Origin: Spirobacillus cienkowskii
GTDB taxonomy: Bacteria > Bdellovibrionota_B > Oligoflexia > Silvanigrellales > Silvanigrellaceae
Reading direction: 5' to 3'
DNA length: 64,000 bases
Assembly (NCBI RefSeq): GCF_037081835.1
Contig: NZ_CP146516.1
Coordinates: forward strand, 457,501-521,500
Shown here: positions 53,217 through 61,329 of the stretch, one piece after another
How the letters are laid out: each line of letters opens with the position of its first letter
Numbering within the stretch: the first letter of the stretch is position 1
Translations under genes and position numbers: made by a program
The notes under the pieces: model-generated
Databases searched by the model: none
Told to the model about the DNA's origin: nothing
Seen by the model: the letters and a program-made list of their open reading frames with translations, nothing else

Positions 53217-54920
53217 ATGCGTAATATTAAAATTAATTTTAATAAATTATCTATTTTAATTATACCACAATTTTTTTTTATTGGTTGCAAATCTACTTTT
53301 GCGAATATGATAAAAAATAATGATTATGTATATTGTAAAAAAAATAATGAAAAATTAGAAAAAAGCTATCCTAAATGTTCACAAATCACAGATGTAAATC
53401 AAATTTGTATTCTAAGTACTTCTGATTTAAGACCAACTCAATTTAACATTGGTCAAGAATATGTTAATACTTTATTTAAAAAAGTTACAAATAATCCTCA
53501 AAGAATAAAAAACTTATATTGCGATAAACCATTTGATATCGTGGTTGGTCCTGATTCAGAAAATGGTTTTTTTGTAATCGATGGACATCATCGTCTAATT
53601 TTAGCAAATGAATTGTATAAAAATAAAAACTATGAAATAAAACTTTTGTTTAAAGTAAAAAAGAATTATATGCTTGAAAAACCTAAAATAAGTAAAAAAG
53701 AATTTTGGATTGATATGAAAAATAATAATTTTGTTTACTTAAAAGATAAGGGTGAATCAAAAGATTTTAATGAATTGCCCACAACAATAAACAATCTTAC
53801 AAATGATCCATATCGATCTTTGGTTGGTTTTATAGCTGATGATAGATCTAAATTTTGTTTTGATAAAAATTTAGAAAGTTTTTCAAATTACGCAGAATTT
53901 TATTGGGCAGATTATTTTAGAAAATTTAATGGCTTAATTAAGTATGAGGACTTTACATCTTATAAAGACTTTAAAAATAAAATAATTTATTTTAATATCA
54001 ACAAAAATAATATAATAAAAAATATTTGCAAAATTAAATTAGCTTCAGATCTTCCTGGTTATACAAAACAGGATAACATAGAAGGAACTTTAGTTGTTGA
54101 TGAATATACTAATATTCATCGTTCACCTAAGAATTTTCGATCATCTGAACAAATTTTAATGCATCAAGACCTAAATAAAATTGGTGTAGATAATTTGCAT
54201 ATCTCTGGTAGTGCTCAGTTTTCTAAGGAAGAATTGCGTTGGATTATTAATAATACTAAAAAAAATATCCTTGTAGTTGATTTAAGACAAGAGCCACATG
54301 GATTTATAAATAATTATCCAGTTACTTGGACAAATAATAATAATTGGATAAATATTGATCAATTAAAAAATAATATTTTAATTGACGAGGCGCATAGGCT
54401 TCGTGAACTCTATGATTTAAAATATATTCAAATCCCACGAGCTAAAGATTATAAAAATGATACAATTAATAAAAATGGTCTTATTCGATTTGATATAGTT
54501 TCTGCAGAACGTGAAGATCAAATAGTTAATGAATTGAAAGCTAAGTATTTTAGAATCACTGTTTCTGATCATAATAGACCATCTGACTCAGATGTCGACG
54601 AATTTTTAAAATTGGTAAAAAACTTAGATTCAAATACATGGATTCATTTTCATTGTAGGGGCGGTAAAGGTCGTACTACAACTTTTTTGTTAATGTTTGA
54701 TATACTTAAAAATGCTAAAAGTGTTTCATATGATGATATATTAAAAAGGCAAACTAAAATTTTTCCAATATATATTTATCATAAAAAGAATGCAGGAAAA
54801 TATAAAGAATTATACCGTGAAAGAGAGCAATTTATCAAAGAATTTTATTTATTTTCTAAAAATTATATCTCTCATTCAGATATAACATGGTCTCAATGGA
54901 AAAATATTAAAAAAAATTAG
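53217..54920 (+). CDS. Lipoprotein fusing a ParB-like domain to a PTP-like phytase
   Basis: The 567-residue protein has a lipobox-like leader (FFIGC, Cys24). The ParB-like domain (about 45-290) contains LRPTQFNIGQEYV and Asp122-Gly-His-His-Arg. The C-terminal cysteine-phytase domain (about 300-555) shows DNLHISGSAQFSKEEL, VVDLRQEPHGFIN and the phosphatase loop HFHCRGGKGRTTTF (Cys480, Arg486). PTP-like phytases remove phosphate from inositol phosphates. An upstream general acid is expected near ITVSDHNRPSDSDVDEF, where family members have a W/DH-type loop. Membrane anchoring outside the cytoplasm fits phosphate scavenging or action on host inositol phosphates. Paralogue of the preceding gene. 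Confidence 0.85.
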   Translation: MRNIKINFNKLSILIIPQFFFIGCKSTFANMIKNNDYVYCKKNNEKLEKSYPKCSQITDVNQICILSTSDLRPTQFNIGQEYVNTLFKKVTNNPQRIKNLYCDKPFDIVVGPDSENGFFVIDGHHRLILANELYKNKNYEIKLLFKVKKNYMLEKPKISKKEFWIDMKNNNFVYLKDKGESKDFNELPTTINNLTNDPYRSLVGFIADDRSKFCFDKNLESFSNYAEFYWADYFRKFNGLIKYEDFTSYKDFKNKIIYFNINKNNIIKNICKIKLASDLPGYTKQDNIEGTLVVDEYTNIHRSPKNFRSSEQILMHQDLNKIGVDNLHISGSAQFSKEELRWIINNTKKNILVVDLRQEPHGFINNYPVTWTNNNNWINIDQLKNNILIDEAHRLRELYDLKYIQIPRAKDYKNDTINKNGLIRFDIVSAEREDQIVNELKAKYFRITVSDHNRPSDSDVDEFLKLVKNLDSNTWIHFHCRGGKGRTTTFLLMFDILKNAKSVSYDDILKRQTKIFPIYIYHKKNAGKYKELYREREQFIKEFYLFSKNYISHSDITWSQWKNIKKN

Positions 54921-54927
54921 ATTTAAA

Positions 54928-56403
54928 TTAAAATTTATTTAATGTATTAAGTCTTGGTAAACACCATTGTTTAAGACCTGGTATATGTACGATTTTCCAA
55001 TAATGATCCCATTCAATATTTTTTGGTGAGTATAGAAATTCTTCTTCAATAATTCTATGTTTTAATAAATTTTCAGATGTAAAGGTATAATTATAATCGT
55101 AAATAAATGGCTTATAGGCATTCATGATTAGATCAATTTTTTTGGTTTTTCTTCTAAATGAATCTAATAAACCATCAATGCCAGTTTGTGCAAAAAATTT
55201 TGTAGACTTTTTTTCTGTTTTTATTTTATTGTAAATTAAAGTGACTCTTCTTTCAAAATTTTTAATATTAGAACTCGATAGAAAATGTTTAGGAGTAATA
55301 AACATAGGTTTAGGATTTGGTAATATATAATGAACAAGTCCGTTTGAATTTTTATTCTTAAAATAATTAAAAATAAAATCTGTAGCGTGTTTTACGGATA
55401 ATGGATTTATTGATGATGTAGAACATTGATAAATTTTAGAATGATTTTCTGTTAGTAACGCACTGGCAGCTATTGTTAATCCTTTTGCAACATAATCTAC
55501 TGGAATAATATCAAGATTATGATTTGGTTTTGCTACAAGTAAACGATATGGTGAACTTAACATTTGGATAAAAGGAGCAGTGCCATTAAAGTCTTCATTC
55601 CAGCCAGGAAATGGGTATTTTTCTGCAGATTCAACGATGCTTGGTCTAAAAATGCAAAAACGAGAATCATTTAATTTTTCAGATAAAATTATTTCTCCTA
55701 GTGCTTTAGTATAAGTATAGGTATTTGGCCATCCTAGGCGTTCTGCGCGAAGAATTCCGAGGCTAGTTAATTCTTGATTAGTTGCATTTCTGTTCCTTGC
55801 TCCAAGGCATTCTTGCATTCCAAAGTTAAACTCTTCTTGAGCAGAAAATAAGGTACCATTAGGAGATTTTTGCGAAAGCGGTTTTTCTGAAACAATACCG
55901 TCTGCCACTCCTGCTACGTAACAGGTCGAAATGTGTAAAAGCTTTGCAGACGCAGATTTTAAAATAAAGTCACAAATATTATCCACACTTAATACATTGC
56001 TTTTTAGCATTTGATCAAGTGGAGCTATAAATCTCAAGTCTGCTGCAAAATTTAATACAATATCAACTTCGTTGAGAAGTGTTGTGTATTTTTCATTATC
56101 CATACAAAATTGATTATGGCATGCATCACCAGAAATAACTTCAAGTTTTTTTGAGTTAAATAAATTTGTACCATAGATATTACGAATATTATCAAATACA
56201 GGAGAGGTTAAATAAATTTTTTCAAATCTTGCAACGCCATCTATTTGCTTATTTGGTCTTACAAGTACAAAAATTTTTTTTACTGAAGGGACAAATTGCA
56301 AAATCATTGATAACCATACTTTACTAATGAAACCACTGCCTCCAACTACTAAAATTGTTTTATCTTGCAATATCGAGTTTACAGAGAAATTAGACAAAGA
56401 CAT
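54928..56403 (-). CDS. Fatty acyl-CoA reductase-like extended SDR
   Basis: The protein of about 491 residues has the NAD-binding N-terminal domain of fatty acyl-CoA or thioester reductases: TILVVGGSGFISKVWLSMIL, IFVLVRP, VLNFAADLRF, LLHISTCYVAG and the catalytic YTYTKALGE. A C-terminal helical FAR_C-like part follows. It would reduce acyl-CoA to a fatty alcohol, the second substrate of alkyl-DHAP synthase. ATG at 56403 with AAAGGA 8 nt upstream is preferred to 56439. It is convergent with the phytase gene (7-bp gap). Confidence 0.85.
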   Translation of the reverse strand: MSLSNFSVNSILQDKTILVVGGSGFISKVWLSMILQFVPSVKKIFVLVRPNKQIDGVARFEKIYLTSPVFDNIRNIYGTNLFNSKKLEVISGDACHNQFCMDNEKYTTLLNEVDIVLNFAADLRFIAPLDQMLKSNVLSVDNICDFILKSASAKLLHISTCYVAGVADGIVSEKPLSQKSPNGTLFSAQEEFNFGMQECLGARNRNATNQELTSLGILRAERLGWPNTYTYTKALGEIILSEKLNDSRFCIFRPSIVESAEKYPFPGWNEDFNGTAPFIQMLSSPYRLLVAKPNHNLDIIPVDYVAKGLTIAASALLTENHSKIYQCSTSSINPLSVKHATDFIFNYFKNKNSNGLVHYILPNPKPMFITPKHFLSSSNIKNFERRVTLIYNKIKTEKKSTKFFAQTGIDGLLDSFRRKTKKIDLIMNAYKPFIYDYNYTFTSENLLKHRIIEEEFLYSPKNIEWDHYWKIVHIPGLKQWCLPRLNTLNKF

Positions 56404-56560
56404 AAACGCCATCCTTTCTTGCACATTTTTGCTGACCAATATTTGGTCTAGAGAATATTTTTTTAATTAAAAATAGAGCCACAATGAATTAAAGCAAATT
56501 AGCAAGTAATTAGGTTGGCATATTGCCATTGTTCTTTCAAGTAAGAAGCAAAAAATTAAA

Positions 56561-57577
56561 TTAAAATTGCCAAGTACCAGCAAAATTTATGTAAGGTGAC
56601 AGCCAGTGTTTTGCAGGAATATTGGCGTCAGAATTTCCAGATTGAATTGTGTTAATATAACTTGTTGAAATATCTATTCCTAAGCTTCCAAGAAGAGCAA
56701 AACGTCCTGATACCATTTGTTGTGAAGACTCATAAGACATTGATGCTGCCATTTTGATTCCAAAATTCTGTTCTATTTTTTGTAATGATAAATTATCATA
56801 ATTAAATAATAGTTGATTTTGTGTATAAAAAGGCTCGAGCAAAGCATAAAGTCTAAGTGGTTGTGCAAAGCCAGTTTGTGAACTATTCCAGTTTGCAACT
56901 TCAAGATGAGCTGGTAATGATATTTGATAAATCGGATATTTTTGAGAAATTCTATAAAAGTAACTTGCTGTATCTGAAAATGTATTATGGTCTGCAGAGT
57001 TTAAACTTAATGATTGGCTATTATTTGTTTTAGACTTTCCTACAAAATATGCTTCAAAAGAAAGTCCTTGTAAGTAAATTGGTGTAATAAGCTGTGAATA
57101 ATTAATTTTAGTTGTGATGCCTTGGTTAGAAATATCTAATGAATTGTAACTATAATTTAATTGACGGTAGCCAATTTGAGCATTCATATAAATTTTATTT
57201 TCAACGTCTCTCAGAACTTGAAAACCGCCAAAGGCATCAATAATATATAAAGAGCCGCCCAAAGCTTTAGAATCAAACGTTTTGCGGAAGGGAGCATAAA
57301 TCATACTAAAGATATCTGATCCAACAACAATACCTCGAGTCAGCCCAAATACACATTGATCTGCGCTACATAAGATTTCTGCTTCTTCTGGATAGCTTGA
57401 AGGCAAGAGTTTTTGTGCTGCAAGTGAACGTGCTTCTGAATGGATAAAGGGGCTGAGTGATTCAGAAAAATTGCTATTATTCTTAAAGAAAGAATTTTCA
57501 TTTTCGCTTGGGTACAAAGAAAAGTGAACGGTTGATAGTAAAACAGAAAGGCTACTTAAGGTGATTTTAAGATTCAT
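56561..57577 (-). CDS. Predicted outer-membrane beta-barrel protein
   Basis: The 338-residue protein has a signal peptide (about 1-20). From about residue 75 it shows repeated short amphipathic strands (for example NKIYMNAQIGYRQLNYSYN and QGLSFEAYFVGKSK). It ends in Phe (FAGTWQF), the usual outer-membrane barrel terminus. A conserved-looking CSADQCVFGLTRG loop is near residue 70. Family not recognised. It is monocistronic, divergent from the methyltransferase operon. Confidence 0.65.
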   Translation of the reverse strand: MNLKITLSSLSVLLSTVHFSLYPSENENSFFKNNSNFSESLSPFIHSEARSLAAQKLLPSSYPEEAEILCSADQCVFGLTRGIVVGSDIFSMIYAPFRKTFDSKALGGSLYIIDAFGGFQVLRDVENKIYMNAQIGYRQLNYSYNSLDISNQGITTKINYSQLITPIYLQGLSFEAYFVGKSKTNNSQSLSLNSADHNTFSDTASYFYRISQKYPIYQISLPAHLEVANWNSSQTGFAQPLRLYALLEPFYTQNQLLFNYDNLSLQKIEQNFGIKMAASMSYESSQQMVSGRFALLGSLGIDISTSYINTIQSGNSDANIPAKHWLSPYINFAGTWQF

Positions 57578-57621
57578 AATATCCTCATGTTGTAGTTTTA
57601 AATATTTTGTTTAAAATTTTT

Positions 57622-57639
57622 AATGAGCAACTGCTCATT
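57622..57639. promoter_or_regulatory. Palindrome upstream of methionine S-methyltransferase operon
   Basis: AATGAGCA-AC-TGCTCATT is a near-perfect 18-nt dyad in the 147-bp region between the barrel-protein gene and the operon starting at 57725. It looks like a dimeric repressor site rather than a terminator, since the loop is two bases and no T-run follows. Confidence 0.5.
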
Positions 57640-57724
57640 TCCAGGTGTTATACAGATATTTGGTTTATAACTCAAATACGTCTTACTTCTTCGTAATTAA
57701 TAGAGCAGGGGGAATAAGAAATTT

Positions 57725-58027
57725 ATGCTTTTTTCATTAGATAATTTAATGCACTTGAATTTGGCTAATATTGATATGATTAACTTTTTAATTTTATATT
57801 GGATATTATCAGGTATTTTGTCTCAGTTTTTATTAATGAAAATAGATAAATTTTTATTAAATAAAAATTATTATCATACAATTGAAACAATGATGTCTAG
57901 AAGAATTTTGTATTTTATTTTTGGTGGCGCTATTCTTCCTATGCTCATTTTAATTGTTCCAGCAATATTAATTTTATCTAGATTTTTTAAGTTAATTGAA
58001 TCAAAACGTAATGGAAATAAAATATGA
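57725..58027 (+). CDS. Small two-helix membrane protein
   Basis: The 100-residue protein has two hydrophobic segments (about 19-40 and 60-88) and a basic tail. A GGGGGAA ribosome site precedes the ATG. Its stop overlaps the start of the methyltransferase gene (ATGA), so it is co-translated with that enzyme. No family recognised. Confidence 0.65.
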   Translation: MLFSLDNLMHLNLANIDMINFLILYWILSGILSQFLLMKIDKFLLNKNYYHTIETMMSRRILYFIFGGAILPMLILIVPAILILSRFFKLIESKRNGNKI

Positions 58028-61000
58028 AATTGAATCATGAATCTGAAAAATATTTGTGGAATTTTGATTTGAGGAGTTTTTTGGATAGTTGTAAAATATC
58101 TAGTCAACAAACTTTTGAGAATTTAAAAAAAATTTTAAAATATTTAGAAGATCCAATTACTCGAGTTAAGGCTCGTTGTGCATTTACAGAAATATATCAA
58201 TATTTTTTATCATTAGATACAAAAGAAGATATTATTAAAATTTATAACTTTACAATAGATAAATTGATTATAGATGGTAATGAATTGAGTCCAAATTCAT
58301 TGTATATTTTGCAGCTCCCAAGTATTTTTTTTCCAGAAGATTGGTCTTTTACTTTTTACGAAGGGTTAGTTAGGTGCTCTGAATCAGAATTCCATCATCG
58401 AACAATCGCTGAACTTGGTTGCGGAAACGGTTGGATAAGTATAGCCTTAGCAAAAAAAACCGCCCCACTTCAAATATATGGATTAGACATCAATCCTAAA
58501 GCAATTATTTGTGCAAAAATAAATTTATTTTTAAATGCGTTAGATAATAAAGGAAATACGTTAATTGATTCTGAAGGTAAATCAATTTTAGATAGAGTGC
58601 AGTTTCACTATTCAGATTTATTAGAATACTGTTTAACACACAAAGTGAAACTTGATAAGGTTATTGGTTGTATTCCTCAAGTTCTTGCACCAGATTCTAG
58701 TGTAATTCCAAATATTGTGCCGCAAGATCTTACGGATGAATCGCTTTATGCTTTAAGTAATTATTGTGCAAAACAAGGATATATAGAAGATCAGTTTGGT
58801 TTAGGATTAATTGCTAGAGCTGTTGAAGAATCAATTGAACTCATGAAGTCGTCTGGTAAAATTATTTTAAATTTAGGCGGAAGACCAGGTAAAGCTGTAC
58901 TTGAACGACTATTTACACGTCGGGGTTTTAAAACAAGTATAATTTGGCAAACCAAAATTCAACAAGCTGGAGATACAGAAATATTACCGTTGGTTGAAAT
59001 AGAAAAAAATTCTTCTTATCGATTTGAGTTTTTTATGGGCTCCAATTCGCAAGAGTCAATTAGTGCAAGAACAGCTTATTTTTATACACAAAATTTTGGA
59101 AAAATTTTTCATTCATTACATGTGCTCGAAGCAGAAATGCGTGATTTCCATAAAATGAGAAAAATTTTAACCTTACTAAAAAAAGATAAATATTTTGCTG
59201 CTAGAAGTGGTTTAGATTTAACTTACGGAGATCAATCATTAGTAGACGAAAAAATGTCTTTTCTTGCTAAGCTTGCAGATAAGCTAAAAAATGATGGTGC
59301 TTTAAATTATGAAAATGTAAAAGGAGATTCTTCTTTTAGAAGACATATTGCAGAATATTTTAGAACATATTGGAGAGTACCAATTACAGCAAAATGTATT
59401 TCTATTGCTCCTTCAAGAAGTTCAATAATAAAAAATATTTTTTCGATCTATGATATAAAAAAGGCAATTGTTGAAAAAGATCTCTTTAAAGAATTACCAG
59501 AAAAATGGATTACAAATGATAACATTAATGAAAATCAAAATGTAAATGTAATTGAATCTCCAAAACAATGCGAACTTGTTTGCAAACTGATTGCAACGTT
59601 GCTTCCTGATTTAGTTGTTACAGGACTTAGTGATTTAGAGGTTAGAAATCAAGATGCTTTTATTCGTTTAATAGAAACAACAGAAAAATATAATTGTAGA
59701 TTGGTTGTGGATTTTAGCAATGGTCTAGAGTTAACAAGTTTTCCAAAAGGAAACGGAATTTTTGATTTTTTATCTGAAAATGTATTGCCAAGTCATGTTA
59801 CTTTAATATGTGGTTTTATTTATAATAAAATTTATTCTGATTTAGAAGTTGCATTTTTATATTCAGAAAATGAATCGTTTGTTTCTGCTTTAAGTAATTC
59901 ATCAGAACTAACTTATAGTAGAACATCAGTTGTTTTACAAGAATATTATAATAATATATTGTTTGATTTATTAAGTTTTCATGTAAGAAATAGTAAAAGA
60001 GGTCTTGCAAGTGATTTAAGGTCGCCTGTATTAGAAAACTTACCATTTCAAGATAAATTTCCAGGTTTTTCTTTAAAGTGTAAAAATTCATTTGCTCATA
60101 TTTCTATTAAAGATAGTCATCATAACGTTGATTCAAAGACAGTTAGACTTGATTATGGTGAAAACTGTTATCCTGTACCAGAATTTGTAAAAGCTTCTGT
60201 TTTTGAAGGATTTGTAAGACAAAATATTTCTAACTCAGAGTTATTACTTGAAAATGAGATACTAAAATTATTGTATAATCGTTTTGGAATTAATTCTATA
60301 GACGCAAATAAAATTGTTTTAGGAAATGGTATTTCATCTTTATTTGCTAGTGTCTGTGAGTTTTGTGCAGAAAAAAACTATTCTCTGTTATTGCCTGATG
60401 GGAGTTATGGTTTTTTTGAAGCGACTGCAATGTTTTATGGCTGTGAGTTAATTTCATTTAAAACTTATATAAAAGATGATTTTAAAATTTCAGCAGTAAA
60501 TTTAGAAAAAACTCTTGCAAAAGAAACCAAGCCAGTCTGGATTTTTTTAAATGCTCCAATAGTTAATCCAACTGGAGCTAAGTATTCATTAGAAGAATGT
60601 GAACAAATTTTTCAAGTTGCCGAAAAATTTAAATCGTATGTAATAATTGATACTATTTTTTCTGAGTTAGAGTATCAAAAAGAAGAGTCTTGTTATAATG
60701 TACAAAGCTTAGTAAGCAATAAGTTTCCAAATTTAAAATTTCTTTTAATGGGAGGCTTATCAAAAGAGCTTTCAAGTGGAGGATTAAGAATAGGATTTGG
60801 TTATTCTGCTAGCTCAGAAATTTTGATGGCGTTAAGAAAAAATTATTCTCATCAATTACCAGTAACAATACGTTTTGCGGCGAGAAGGATTTTTGCTATT
60901 TTGAATAATAATGATTTTGAAGTGAGTCATCATTATCAACGTCAGAGTCAGTTTTTACAAGAAAGATCAAAAAAATTAAAATTGGTACTTTCTGAAACTG

Positions 61001-61290
61001 GATGGGAGGTACTCAAGTCTTATGGAGGGTTGTTTTTAATTGCAAAACCAACCTATATTTTAGGAAAAGCATTAAATATTTTAAGTGAAAAAGAGAATCA
61101 TTTTGTTTATATTACGGAAAGTAATATTTGTGATATTTTGTACAAACAGTTTGGATTACTTATAAACGGTCCTCAATGGACAAGATTGCCTGGTTTTTGT
61201 AGATTTGTTTTGTCTGTTAGTGATCACGAATTTGAAAGCGCATTAGAGAAACTTAAATTATTTTGGAATAGTATAATAAAGGAGGCTTAA
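58024..61290 (+). CDS. Methionine S-methyltransferase, full-length plant-type (methyltransferase + aminotransferase-like)
   Basis: The 1088-residue protein matches the layout and length of plant methionine S-methyltransferase, which makes S-methylmethionine from AdoMet and Met. The N-terminal methyltransferase has AELGCGNGWISIAL (129-142) and YGLDINPKAI (Asp155). Next come the family-specific GCIPQVLAP, SNYCAKQGYIEDQFGLGLIARAVEE and LNLGGRPGKAVLERLFTRRGF. The C-terminal half (about 700-1085) is a class I aminotransferase-like domain with GGLSKELSSGGLRIGFGY; the PLP-type Lys914 is present. Coupled to the small membrane-protein gene before it and to acetyl-CoA synthetase after it. Such full-length forms are best known from plants. 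Confidence 0.87.
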   Translation: MKLNHESEKYLWNFDLRSFLDSCKISSQQTFENLKKILKYLEDPITRVKARCAFTEIYQYFLSLDTKEDIIKIYNFTIDKLIIDGNELSPNSLYILQLPSIFFPEDWSFTFYEGLVRCSESEFHHRTIAELGCGNGWISIALAKKTAPLQIYGLDINPKAIICAKINLFLNALDNKGNTLIDSEGKSILDRVQFHYSDLLEYCLTHKVKLDKVIGCIPQVLAPDSSVIPNIVPQDLTDESLYALSNYCAKQGYIEDQFGLGLIARAVEESIELMKSSGKIILNLGGRPGKAVLERLFTRRGFKTSIIWQTKIQQAGDTEILPLVEIEKNSSYRFEFFMGSNSQESISARTAYFYTQNFGKIFHSLHVLEAEMRDFHKMRKILTLLKKDKYFAARSGLDLTYGDQSLVDEKMSFLAKLADKLKNDGALNYENVKGDSSFRRHIAEYFRTYWRVPITAKCISIAPSRSSIIKNIFSIYDIKKAIVEKDLFKELPEKWITNDNINENQNVNVIESPKQCELVCKLIATLLPDLVVTGLSDLEVRNQDAFIRLIETTEKYNCRLVVDFSNGLELTSFPKGNGIFDFLSENVLPSHVTLICGFIYNKIYSDLEVAFLYSENESFVSALSNSSELTYSRTSVVLQEYYNNILFDLLSFHVRNSKRGLASDLRSPVLENLPFQDKFPGFSLKCKNSFAHISIKDSHHNVDSKTVRLDYGENCYPVPEFVKASVFEGFVRQNISNSELLLENEILKLLYNRFGINSIDANKIVLGNGISSLFASVCEFCAEKNYSLLLPDGSYGFFEATAMFYGCELISFKTYIKDDFKISAVNLEKTLAKETKPVWIFLNAPIVNPTGAKYSLEECEQIFQVAEKFKSYVIIDTIFSELEYQKEESCYNVQSLVSNKFPNLKFLLMGGLSKELSSGGLRIGFGYSASSEILMALRKNYSHQLPVTIRFAARRIFAILNNNDFEVSHHYQRQSQFLQERSKKLKLVLSETGWEVLKSYGGLFLIAKPTYILGKALNILSEKENHFVYITESNICDILYKQFGLLINGPQWTRLPGFCRFVLSVSDHEFESALEKLKLFWNSIIKEA

Positions 61291-61294
61291 TGGT

Positions 61295-61304
61295 AAAAAA
61301 AAAA
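61295..61304 (+). other. Ten-A tract that puts the natural start of acs out of frame
   Basis: GGAGG precedes an ATG at 61290 that shares its A with the methyltransferase stop (TAATG). That frame runs ATG GTA then three AAA codons, TTC and TAA, because the run has ten A. With nine A it would read on through SKENIDSLL into the acs frame. The site is a classic slippage sequence. A sequencing error is equally possible. Confidence 0.7.
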
Positions 61305-61329
61305 TTCTAAAGAAAATATTGATTCTCTA

